Origin: Chloroflexota bacterium
GTDB lineage: Bacteria > Chloroflexota > Ktedonobacteria > Ktedonobacterales > Ktedonobacteraceae
NCBI GenBank assembly: GCA_902810755.1
Contig: CADDYT010000228.1
Location: 1-6,435 of the forward strand
Reading direction: 5' to 3'
DNA length: 6,435 nucleotides
The position numbers and the translations under genes are program-made. Below are positions 1 through 5,716 of the stretch, piece after piece. Below the pieces are notes generated by a model that searched no databases, was not told the DNA's origin, and worked only from the letters and a program-made list of their open reading frames with translations. Positions within the stretch are counted from its first letter, which is position 1. Every line of letters starts with the position of its first letter.

Positions 1-4
1 CAGA

Positions 5-2323
5 TCATACCGCCTGCCAGACCTGCACGGTATGGTCGAGGCTGGCGGAGGCAATTTTGCTGCCATCGGCGGCCCATGCTACCGCCCAGACGGTGCCGAG
101 ATGGCCATTGTAGGTGAAGGCGTTGGCCCCGCCTGTCGCGTCCCACACCTGCACCGTTTTATCCTCGCCCCCGGAAGCTATACGCTTGCCGTCCGGCGAC
201 CACGCCACCGTCTCGACAGGGCTGCTATGGCCGCGATAGACGTAGAGCGGGTGGCCGGTCGCGGCCTGCCAGACCTGTACTGTCCTGTCATCGCCGCCAG
301 AGGCCAGACGCTGGCTATCGCCTGCCCATGCCACCGCCCAGACCTTGTTTTTGTGACCGGAACAGGTCTGCAACTGATGGCCTTTGAGGGCATCCCAGAC
401 CTGCACCGTCCTGTCCGCGCTGGCGGAAGCGATATACTTGCCGTCCGGCGACCATGCCACCGCCCCTACCCAGTCTTTGTGATGCGTGTAGGTCAATAGC
501 CGGTGTCCCTGGCGCGTATCCCAGACCTGTACCGTCGCATCCTTGCCCGCCGAGGCGATATATTTGCCGTCCGGCGACCATGCCAGCGCCAGCACGCCAT
601 CTTTGTGGCCGCTATAGGTGAGCAGGCGCTGGCCCGTCGCCGCCCGCCAGACCTGCACCTGCCGGTCGGTTCCGCCCGAAGCAATGGTTTTGCCGTCCGG
701 CGACCATGCCGCAACCTCGACTCCCCCGCTATGGCCCCTGTAGGTAAAGGTATGGTCGCCGCTGAGGGCATCCCAGACCTGCACGGTATGATCCAGCGAG
801 CCGGAAGCGATGCGCGGCGAGACGTTCGCATTGCCAGCAGGGGCGGGCGACCATGCCACCGTGAGAACCTGATTCGCGTGTCCCGTGTAGGTATAGAGCA
901 GACTGCCCGGAGTGGGCGCGCGCGGCTGCAGCAGGTACCATGCCACGCCTCCGCCTGCCGCCGCGAGCCCCACCAGCCCGGCCAGCCCCAGCACGACCGT
1001 GCGTCGCGAGAAACGCTGCACATACATATCGGGGCGCGGCGGCAGGTGCTTATTGACATACGCCATCGATGGGCGCGCTGCCAGGCTGATCCCTGAGAGG
1101 GATGATGGCCTGTTGAACGCCGGATTGCCTCTCTTCATCTCTCTTGCTTCTGGCCCCACGTGTGCCGGTGGCGCGTTCCCTACGGAGCCGGTTGGCGGGC
1201 TGTAAGGCTCCTCGCGCACAAACGGAGCTGGCTCATACGGCATCACTCCTGCGAGCGGCGGCGTGATCGGCGTCGACAGGACATTCACCGGTACCGGTGA
1301 CGGCTCTGGCCCCGGCGAGAAGGCAGGTGGCGTTGTCGGCAATGCTGGCTCTACATACGTTAGTATCGGTGCGGCTGCAGCAGGGAGCGCGTCTGCTGTT
1401 GGCCTGTCTGCCAGATCGGCAGGCTCAGCGGCAGCCAGGTGAGCAAGGACGTTGGAGAGCGAGAACGGCGGAAATGCCTGCGGCTGGCATGCTTTTTCAA
1501 AGGCGTGCGCGAAGGCCTTGACGCTTTCAAAACGCGCCTGCGGCTCCTTTGCCAGCGCCCGCGCAACCACCTGCTCGATCTGTGGCGAAAGCGCGGGAAC
1601 TCTGGCGCGTAAAGATGGCACCGGGCTGCGCAGGTGCTGCTTGCCTACCTCAATGAAGGTTCCCTGAAACGGACACTGGCCGCAGAGCCACTCGTAGACA
1701 ATGACCCCAAGCGTATACTGATCGCTGGCCGGGCCTGCCTGGCCGCGCAACTGTTCCGGCGAGAGGTATAGCACGTTGCCAACAACATCCAGCGCACTGG
1801 CCGAACGCATCCCCTGCACCAGCAGCGTCAGGCCGATGCCGCTGACCAGCAGTTCGTAATGTTCGCCCAGCAGCAGGTTGCCCGGCTGTAAATCGAGGTG
1901 CAGCAGTCCCTGCTCGTGCGCGCTGTGCAGCACATCAGCGACCTGTTCAACATAGGGCAAGATTTTTTCCGCTGGCTGCGGCGCGCGCAGCAGATAGGAG
2001 AGTGTTCCGTGAGGTGCGTAGGTCATGACAAGATACGGCATATCGCCCACAATGCCATATTCGAGGATATTTGCAGCGTCAGGATGCTTGAGCATGGCAA
2101 TACGTTGCATCCCGTCAAGGAATGCGCGCCGTTCTTCGTTCATCAGGTGCAGCAGAAGCACCTTGACGGCGGCCAGCGTCCCGGTTTGTGTATGCTTGGC
2201 CAGATAGACTTCGCCTGTGCGCCCCCGTCCCAGCGGGTGTAGCAGCCGGTAGTTGCCAATCATCCTTCCCGGCAGGCTAACCCCACCCCGGCCTTCCCCC
2301 TCGGCCCGGTTTCCCCCGTACAT
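5..2323 (-). CDS. Ser/Thr kinase-like (probable pseudokinase) membrane protein with C-terminal seven-repeat WD40 propeller
   Basis: Complete 772-residue protein. Residues 22-280 are a protein-kinase fold: glycine loop G32-x-G34-xx-G37, ATP lysine K54 in AAVK, catalytic-loop D144 and N149, SPE at 188-190, and the structural Asp D201 in SDQYTLGV. Several catalytic residues are missing. HRD reads HLD, the usual catalytic-loop Lys is Q146, the alpha-C Glu position is G71, and DFG is absent (LLVSGIGL at 158-165, as if DF were deleted from SDFGIGL). Residues 281-430 are a Pro/Ala-rich linker. Residues 439-465 are a twin-arginine-preceded hydrophobic segment (SRRTVV then Gly/Ala/Val-rich), predicted to span the membrane with the kinase fold inside. 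Residues 479-772 form seven WD40 repeats. The start at 2323 has an AGAAGGGG site 9 bases upstream. Internal Met21 is possible but its purine run touches the ATG. Kinase-WD40 fusions are common in Chloroflexota, and the WD40 part usually binds proteins. The architecture is certain; the lack of kinase activity is inferred. Confidence 0.95.
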   Translation of the reverse strand: MYGGNRAEGEGRGGVSLPGRMIGNYRLLHPLGRGRTGEVYLAKHTQTGTLAAVKVLLLHLMNEERRAFLDGMQRIAMLKHPDAANILEYGIVGDMPYLVMTYAPHGTLSYLLRAPQPAEKILPYVEQVADVLHSAHEQGLLHLDLQPGNLLLGEHYELLVSGIGLTLLVQGMRSASALDVVGNVLYLSPEQLRGQAGPASDQYTLGVIVYEWLCGQCPFQGTFIEVGKQHLRSPVPSLRARVPALSPQIEQVVARALAKEPQARFESVKAFAHAFEKACQPQAFPPFSLSNVLAHLAAAEPADLADRPTADALPAAAAPILTYVEPALPTTPPAFSPGPEPSPVPVNVLSTPITPPLAGVMPYEPAPFVREEPYSPPTGSVGNAPPAHVGPEAREMKRGNPAFNRPSSLSGISLAARPSMAYVNKHLPPRPDMYVQRFSRRTVVLGLAGLVGLAAAGGGVAWYLLQPRAPTPGSLLYTYTGHANQVLTVAWSPAPAGNANVSPRIASGSLDHTVQVWDALSGDHTFTYRGHSGGVEVAAWSPDGKTIASGGTDRQVQVWRAATGQRLLTYSGHKDGVLALAWSPDGKYIASAGKDATVQVWDTRQGHRLLTYTHHKDWVGAVAWSPDGKYIASASADRTVQVWDALKGHQLQTCSGHKNKVWAVAWAGDSQRLASGGDDRTVQVWQAATGHPLYVYRGHSSPVETVAWSPDGKRIASGGEDKTVQVWDATGGANAFTYNGHLGTVWAVAWAADGSKIASASLDHTVQVWQAV
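8..889 (-). repeat. Seven tandem WD40 repeats, 126-bp period
   Basis: Blades begin at residues 479, 528, 570, 612, 654, 696 and 738. Blades 2-6 are exactly 42 residues (126 bp); blade 1 is 49 because of an insert (PAGNANVS region), and blade 7 ends at the stop. Each has the pattern Y-x-GH ... VAWSPDG ... IASG ... D-x-TVQVW. Blade 4 has HH instead of GH; blades 2, 5 and 7 end WR or WQ instead of WD. On the plus strand the string GCCGTCCGGCGACCA recurs at 189 (one base different), 441, 567 and 693, in steps of 126 bp or a multiple. The repeats are therefore recent or homogenised at DNA level. Seven blades are enough to close a propeller, with the strand before residue 479 able to complete the last blade. 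Confidence 0.95.
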
Positions 2324-2332
2324 AACGACACA

Positions 2333-2340
2333 CCCCTTCT
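2333..2340 (-). promoter_or_regulatory. Ribosome binding site of the kinase-like gene
   Basis: On the minus strand AGAAGGGG lies 9 bases before the ATG at 2321-2323. This supports that start over the internal Met21, whose upstream GGGAAGG directly touches its ATG. Confidence 0.6.
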
Positions 2341-2426
2341 CAGGTTACAATCAAGCAATTCCCCTTTTTCCCTCGTGTCATTCCTTTTCCCTGTATTATT
2401 GAACGAGCAACCGGCTAACCAGTAAC

Positions 2427-2464
2427 AATAGTAGAGATTGGATGTATTATTATAATAGTAGAGA
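2427..2464. repeat. Direct repeat AATAGTAGAGA (two copies) in the AT-rich divergent region
   Basis: AATAGTAGAGA occurs at 2427-2437 and again at 2454-2464, 27 bp apart, flanking an AT-rich core that contains ATTATAAT (2449-2456), which reads as TATAAT on both strands. It could be an operator or promoter core for the leftward kinase-like gene, but I find no good -35 at the right distance, so no promoter is called. The rest of 2341-2480 shows nothing else recognisable. Confidence 0.45.
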
Positions 2465-2497
2465 ACACCCATCGTATCCCACAGGCCAGCCGCATGC

Positions 2498-2610
2498 AGG
2501 CCAGCCGCAAGAGGTGGCCCTCAGAAGCGTTAACTTAAGCCCGTGCGAGCGCGACGCAGGCCACCGACGCCGCGCCGGGCAGGCCAGCCGCAAGAGGTGG
2601 CCCTACTATA
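2498..2610 (-). repeat. Left two-unit REP-like module
   Basis: Two minus-orientation copies, 2498-2520 and 2581-2603, share the same two stem changes relative to the right-hand copies. The first is followed by TCAGAAGCGTT, the second by TACTATA. The same two flanks follow the two outermost right-hand copies when read on the minus strand, so this block is an inverted duplicate of 2720-2799 with a longer spacer (60 bp against 27 bp). Confidence 0.75.
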
Positions 2611-2652
2611 TACGGGCGGCTCGTGCTGCCTGGAAAGGAGTCGTGGAGAGTA

Positions 2653-2675
2653 GGGCCAGCCCTGGCGGCTGGCCT
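2653..2675 (+). repeat. Central REP-like palindrome
   Basis: Arms GGCCAGCC (2654-2661) and GGCTGGCC (2667-2674) form a perfect 8-bp stem around CTGGC, preceded by GTAG at 2650-2653. It differs from the right-hand copies by compensating C/G changes in both arms, which suggests that pairing is kept. Confidence 0.8.
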
Positions 2676-2719
2676 GGCCCAGATTATACTTGGGATAAAT
2701 GGCGCGGTAGACGGTCGCG

Positions 2720-2799
2720 TATAGTAGGGCCACCCCTTGCGGGTGGCCTGGGGCGGCCTGAAGTGAACGCTTCTGGGGGCCACCCCTTGCGGGTGGCCT
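2720..2799 (+). repeat. Right two-unit REP-like module
   Basis: Two copies with identical 8-bp arms (GGCCACCC / GGGTGGCC) and loop CTTGC at 2728-2748 and 2778-2798, exactly 50 bp apart. The first is preceded by TATAGTAG, so it has the GTAG mark; the second is preceded by TCTGGGG. By eye, 2720-2749 matches the reverse complement of 2581-2610 at 28 of 30 positions, and 2758-2799 matches the reverse complement of 2498-2539 at 37 of 42. Confidence 0.8.
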
Positions 2800-2825
2800 G
2801 TGGGCGGCGTTCCCTGATACGGGCA

Positions 2826-2855
2826 TTGACAACCGTCTTCCGCTCCGATTACACT
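2826..2855 (+). promoter_or_regulatory. Promoter of the PEGA-like membrane protein gene
   Basis: A perfect -35 TTGACA (2826-2831) and -10 TACACT (2850-2855, 4 of 6 matches) with an 18-bp spacer. Transcription should start near 2862, about 43 bases before the ATG at 2905. Confidence 0.6.
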
Positions 2856-2874
2856 TGTGATATGTTGTGATATG
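2855..2874 (+). repeat. Perfect 10-bp tandem repeat TTGTGATATG x2 at the transcription start
   Basis: TTGTGATATG occurs at 2855-2864 and again directly at 2865-2874, overlapping the predicted start point of the rightward promoter. Its position would suit an operator, or it may simply be a local duplication. It also creates the GTG (2857) and ATG (2872) codons that extend the downstream frame. Confidence 0.6.
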
Positions 2875-2889
2875 CGCGTAAAATTGCTC

Positions 2890-2901
2890 GGAGGGAAGGA
2901 G
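2890..2901 (+). promoter_or_regulatory. Ribosome binding site deciding the start at 2905
   Basis: GGAGG at 2890-2894 (10 bases before the ATG) and AAGGAG at 2896-2901 (3 bases before) precede ATG 2905. The upstream in-frame starts at 2857 and 2872 have no such site, and 2857 lies at or before the predicted transcription start. Confidence 0.7.
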
Positions 2902-2904
2902 ACA

Positions 2905-4350
2905 ATGGAAGACGCGGAAAGGGATCGGTTACCTGACGATCTGGACGTTGAGATGGTTTCACTGGAGGAGGGAGCCGATACCGCTGTTGGCGGGCAGGCT
3001 CCCTCGCTGCTTGCGAAGGCTTTGATGGCGCTGGCTGCGCGCTGGCGCGGGCCAGTGATGTCTGTCGCTATTATTGTGAGCGTCATCATCTTGCTGGTGA
3101 TGGTCGCGCGCTCCAGTTTTCCTCTTCCCGGCGGCCCTGCCGGAGAGCGGCAAGACGCTGTGCTGCCGCCGGGCTATAACGACTTCTTCCTGCGGGCAGA
3201 CGTTCCCTGGACGCAGATCTTCATCGATGGACAGCGTGTTGAGCCGCCAGGGGCAGAGAGAGCGAGTTCGCTCACGCTCAAGCCCGGCCATCATCTCATC
3301 ACCTGGCGCGCCGCCCCGTTCCAGCCGCAATCTTGCCGCATCTCCATTCCCTACGCAGTCGGTGACTCCTGCAAGTTTGCCCGTGAAGAGATTACGCCGC
3401 CTGGCTCGTCCGTTGGTCTGCAGATCATCCTGTTGCACGAATCGCTGCTCACACTGTCTGCTGCGCAACAGCTTGCTTTGAAAAATGCTATTCAGGCCAG
3501 CTTCGATAGCATCCCGGCCAGCCAGAGGGTGCTGCCGGGCGAACGTTATTTCACCGGCAATGGCACGCTGGTGGCAACGCAGCCCTTGCAGGCGACGCTG
3601 CGCCTCTCGCTTGACACAGACAGCGATGCCAATTGTGCGCTGGACACAGAGGTCATGTTCCCGCAGACCTGTACGCTTGCCGAACAGAACTGCGCGCAAC
3701 TCTGCACCATCCCCTGGAATGCGCAGGGCATACCACAGGAGCCAGGCTGGTTTGCATTCGCTCAGACTCATCTCTCCTGGGATTACACCACGCTGCAAGG
3801 TCAGCCCATCGCCAGCGATCAGCCCATCGATAACAGTTCGGTCAACTTTGCTTCTATGACTGACCAGCTTACATTGCTCAGCATCACGTGGCAGCATGAT
3901 GGCTGGCACATTCGCCCGCTGCTCGGCTCTGACCTGCCTTCCCCCACCATCGTGGACAGTGGAGACCTGGGCCAGCCCATAGGCGAGAACATCCAGCTGG
4001 CCGATGATCCCGCCTGCGTGGCCGCGCAGAACGTGTTCGCCGGGTTATCTGCGTATTCCTCTTCCCTGCTCAACGCCTCCCCGCAGCAGATCCATTACGT
4101 CTCCGGCGCGAACCCTGCTGCTGGCTGTGTCGTTACTCTGCCGCTCATCATTGATAACGCCACTTCCACTGGCGGGCAAACCGCCATCTTCCTCGAACGC
4201 TTCGGCGTCATGCTGGCCGTCAACGCTGCCGCCCATCACCTTCAGCCAGACCTGCCTCTGGCCGATAGCGAGGAAAAGACGCTGGCCGACCAACTGACAA
4301 CCATCGTGGGCTGGCGCAGCAGCTTCTCACGGAGCGGCGACGGTCACTGA
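2905..4350 (+). CDS. Single-pass membrane protein with PEGA-like extracytoplasmic module, function unknown
   Basis: 481 residues from ATG 2905. The N-terminal 50 residues are hydrophilic and acidic, ending in RWRG. Residues 51-68 (VMSVAIIVSVIILLVMVA) are one transmembrane helix, followed by a Pro/Gly-rich stretch. By the positive-inside rule the 410-residue C-terminal part is outside. Residues about 96-150 (VPWTQIFIDGQRV ... LTLKPGHHLITWRAAPF) resemble a PEGA-type beta module, a family seen in surface and signalling proteins. The outer part has eight cysteines (144, 156, 244, 256, 263, 267, 371, 408); 256, 263 and 267 are close together, so disulfides are plausible. I do not recognise residues 160-481, which hold mixed alpha/beta-looking segments and no visible catalytic motif. 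The gene is divergent from the kinase-like gene across the repeat cluster, and its TGA touches the aspS stop. It is confidently a gene; no function is assigned. Confidence 0.88.
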   Translation: MEDAERDRLPDDLDVEMVSLEEGADTAVGGQAPSLLAKALMALAARWRGPVMSVAIIVSVIILLVMVARSSFPLPGGPAGERQDAVLPPGYNDFFLRADVPWTQIFIDGQRVEPPGAERASSLTLKPGHHLITWRAAPFQPQSCRISIPYAVGDSCKFAREEITPPGSSVGLQIILLHESLLTLSAAQQLALKNAIQASFDSIPASQRVLPGERYFTGNGTLVATQPLQATLRLSLDTDSDANCALDTEVMFPQTCTLAEQNCAQLCTIPWNAQGIPQEPGWFAFAQTHLSWDYTTLQGQPIASDQPIDNSSVNFASMTDQLTLLSITWQHDGWHIRPLLGSDLPSPTIVDSGDLGQPIGENIQLADDPACVAAQNVFAGLSAYSSSLLNASPQQIHYVSGANPAAGCVVTLPLIIDNATSTGGQTAIFLERFGVMLAVNAAAHHLQPDLPLADSEEKTLADQLTTIVGWRSSFSRSGDGH

Positions 4351-5658
4351 CTACGGCGTCAGCCGGTTCAGGTCGCGCGGGAAGGTCGTGACCAGCTTAA
4401 CGTTGGGCGCGCCCGTCAGTTGCATCAGCAGGCGTTCGAGGCCGATGGCGAAGCCGCCGTGCGGGGGCATGCCGTATTTGAACGCCTCAAGGTACGCCTC
4501 GAACGGCTCGACGGGCAGGTTGGCCTTCTCCAGCGCCGCCAGGTAGTCTTCGTAGCGGTGCAGGCGCTGCCCGCCCGTGACCAGCTCGGTGCCGCGAAAG
4601 AGCAGGTCGAACGAATTGGAATATTCTGGCCTGCCCGGCTCCGGGTGCGTGTAGAATGGGCGCTTGCGCATCGGATAGCCGGTCACGAAGAGGAAGTCGC
4701 TGCCATATTGCTGCATGGCCCACTCGCCGAGCCAGCGTTCGTCCTGCGGGGAGAGGTCTGGTTCGCCGCGCACATCCACGCCGTGCAGCTTGAAAATCAG
4801 CTCCTGCGCCTCGGAGAAGTGGATGTGCGGGATGCGTTCCGGCACGACCGGCAGCTCGACGCGCAACAGTTCCAGTTCCGCCGGGTACTGCGTGCGGAAG
4901 GTCTCGACCATGTCGGCCAGGATGTCACGCAGCAGGGCCATAATCGTGAAGTGGTTCTCGATGAAACCCATTTCGGCGTCCAGGCTGACGTATTCGTTAA
5001 GGTGGCGCGTGGTGTCGTGCGGCTCGGCGCGGAAGACCGGCCCCACCTCGAAGACGCGCTCGAAAACGCCCACCATGATCTGCTTGTAGAACTGCGGGCT
5101 TTGCGCCAGGTAGGCGTCGCGCCCGAAGTAGCCAATTTTGAAGACGTTGGCCCCGCTCTCCGTTGCCGAGGCCACGATCTTTGGCGTCTGAATCTCGGTG
5201 AAGCCGCGCGCCGTCAGCGTCTGGCGGAAACTGCTCATCACGCCCGAAGCCAGGCGCAAAATGGCGCGCCGGGTCGGATGCCGGTTGGCCACAACGGCAT
5301 GGTCGAGCAGCGTGTTGATGTGCGCGTTCAGCCTGCGCTTGTTGAGCGGCAGCGGCGTTGGCTCCTTTACGGGCGTCACCACCTCAATTTGCAGGTTGTG
5401 CAGTTCCACGCCGCCGGGGGCCTGCGCCTCGCTCACGACCTGCCCCTCGATCTCCACCACACTTTCCAGCCCGGCCTCGCTTTCGGCGAGCGGAGCCAGT
5501 TCGGCCTCGCTCTCGGCTACCGCCTGCACGCTGCCCCAGCCGTCGCGCAGCACCAGAAAATTGATGCCGCCCAGTCGCCGGTTCGATTGCAACCAGCCCG
5601 CTACGCGCACGCGCTCGCCCACGTGCTGGCCCACCTCGCCAGTACGAATTCGTTCCAT
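4351..5658 (-). CDS. aspS: Aspartate--tRNA ligase, archaeal (short) type, possibly non-discriminating Asp/Asn
   Basis: 435 residues from ATG 5656-5658, class II synthetase of the cytosol. It joins Asp to tRNA-Asp, and perhaps also to tRNA-Asn for later amidation by GatCAB. Residues about 16-95 are the anticodon-binding OB fold (VRVAGWLQ ... GGINFLVLRDGWG). Motif 1 is RGFTEIQTPKIV (151-162), the flipping loop SATESGANVF (164-173), then QSPQFYKQIMV (187-197), motif 2 FRAEPHDTTRHLNEY (209-223, Arg210), and motif 3 GGFAIGLERLLM (401-412, Arg409). There is no GAD insertion domain, which is why it is about 150 residues shorter than the usual bacterial AspRS of about 590. AGGAG 7 bases upstream fixes the start; the frame stays open to 5745 but that part lies inside the T-box and terminator. 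The nearest alternative is an AsnRS, but the FVTGYPMRKRPFYTHPEP stretch is closer to AspRS. Asp against Asp/Asn specificity cannot be settled here. Confidence 0.95.
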   Translation of the reverse strand: MERIRTGEVGQHVGERVRVAGWLQSNRRLGGINFLVLRDGWGSVQAVAESEAELAPLAESEAGLESVVEIEGQVVSEAQAPGGVELHNLQIEVVTPVKEPTPLPLNKRRLNAHINTLLDHAVVANRHPTRRAILRLASGVMSSFRQTLTARGFTEIQTPKIVASATESGANVFKIGYFGRDAYLAQSPQFYKQIMVGVFERVFEVGPVFRAEPHDTTRHLNEYVSLDAEMGFIENHFTIMALLRDILADMVETFRTQYPAELELLRVELPVVPERIPHIHFSEAQELIFKLHGVDVRGEPDLSPQDERWLGEWAMQQYGSDFLFVTGYPMRKRPFYTHPEPGRPEYSNSFDLLFRGTELVTGGQRLHRYEDYLAALEKANLPVEPFEAYLEAFKYGMPPHGGFAIGLERLLMQLTGAPNVKLVTTFPRDLNRLTP

Positions 5659-5665
5659 CTCCAAT

Positions 5666-5671
5666 CTCCTT
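5666..5671 (-). promoter_or_regulatory. Ribosome binding site of aspS
   Basis: AAGGAG on the minus strand, 7 bases before ATG 5656-5658 and 9 bases past the terminator T-tract. Being outside the terminator hairpin, it points to transcriptional, not translational, T-box control. Confidence 0.85.
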
Positions 5672-5680
5672 TTCCGTTCC

Positions 5681-5716
5681 AAAAACAAAAACCCTCGTCC
5701 CATTGGAGGACGAGGG
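5681..5716 (-). terminator. Rho-independent terminator of the aspS T-box leader
   Basis: On the minus strand CCCTCGTCC (5716-5708) pairs perfectly with GGACGAGGG (5700-5692) around a 7-base loop, followed by TTTTTGTTTTT (5691-5681). Its 5' arm contains the CGTCC that would instead pair with the T-box element in the antiterminator, so the two structures exclude each other. Confidence 0.93.

Larger units (their letters stand above)
2483..2799. repeat. Cluster of five REP-like palindromes plus one partial copy
   Basis: Five copies of a roughly 22-base GC-rich imperfect palindrome lie in about 300 bp. The plus-orientation type has arms GGCCACCC and GGGTGGCC around the loop CTTGC. Copies at 2498-2520 and 2581-2603 are in minus orientation; copies at 2653-2675, 2727-2749 and 2777-2799 are in plus orientation. 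A partial minus copy lies at 2483-2494. In three copies GTAG directly precedes the palindrome (2650-2653, 2724-2727, and CTAC on the plus strand at 2603-2606). GTAG at this place is the hallmark of REP elements moved by RAYT transposases. No T-run follows any hairpin, so these are not intrinsic terminators. The stretch shows no believable protein-coding gene. Confidence 0.85.

Noticed and set aside
2427..2480. Consensus promoter for the kinase-like gene around TATAAT
   Set aside because: TATAAT is present on the minus strand, but the hexamer 17 bases upstream (ATACGA) does not resemble a -35 box.
2498..2799. CRISPR-like array
   Set aside because: Units are palindromes in two orientations with unequal spacing (27 to 60 bp between copies) and spacers that match one another; no cas genes.
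2498..2799. REP-like hairpins as intrinsic terminators
   Set aside because: No T-run follows any hairpin on either strand, and the flanking genes are transcribed away from them.
2442..2870. 142-residue plus-strand frame, and minus frames through the same region
   Set aside because: They run through the palindromic repeats, lack a ribosome binding site, and encode only Arg/Gly/Pro-rich low-complexity sequence.
2857..2904. GTG start at 2857 for the PEGA-like gene
   Set aside because: It lies at or before the predicted transcription start, inside the tandem decamer, with no ribosome binding site; ATG 2905 has one.
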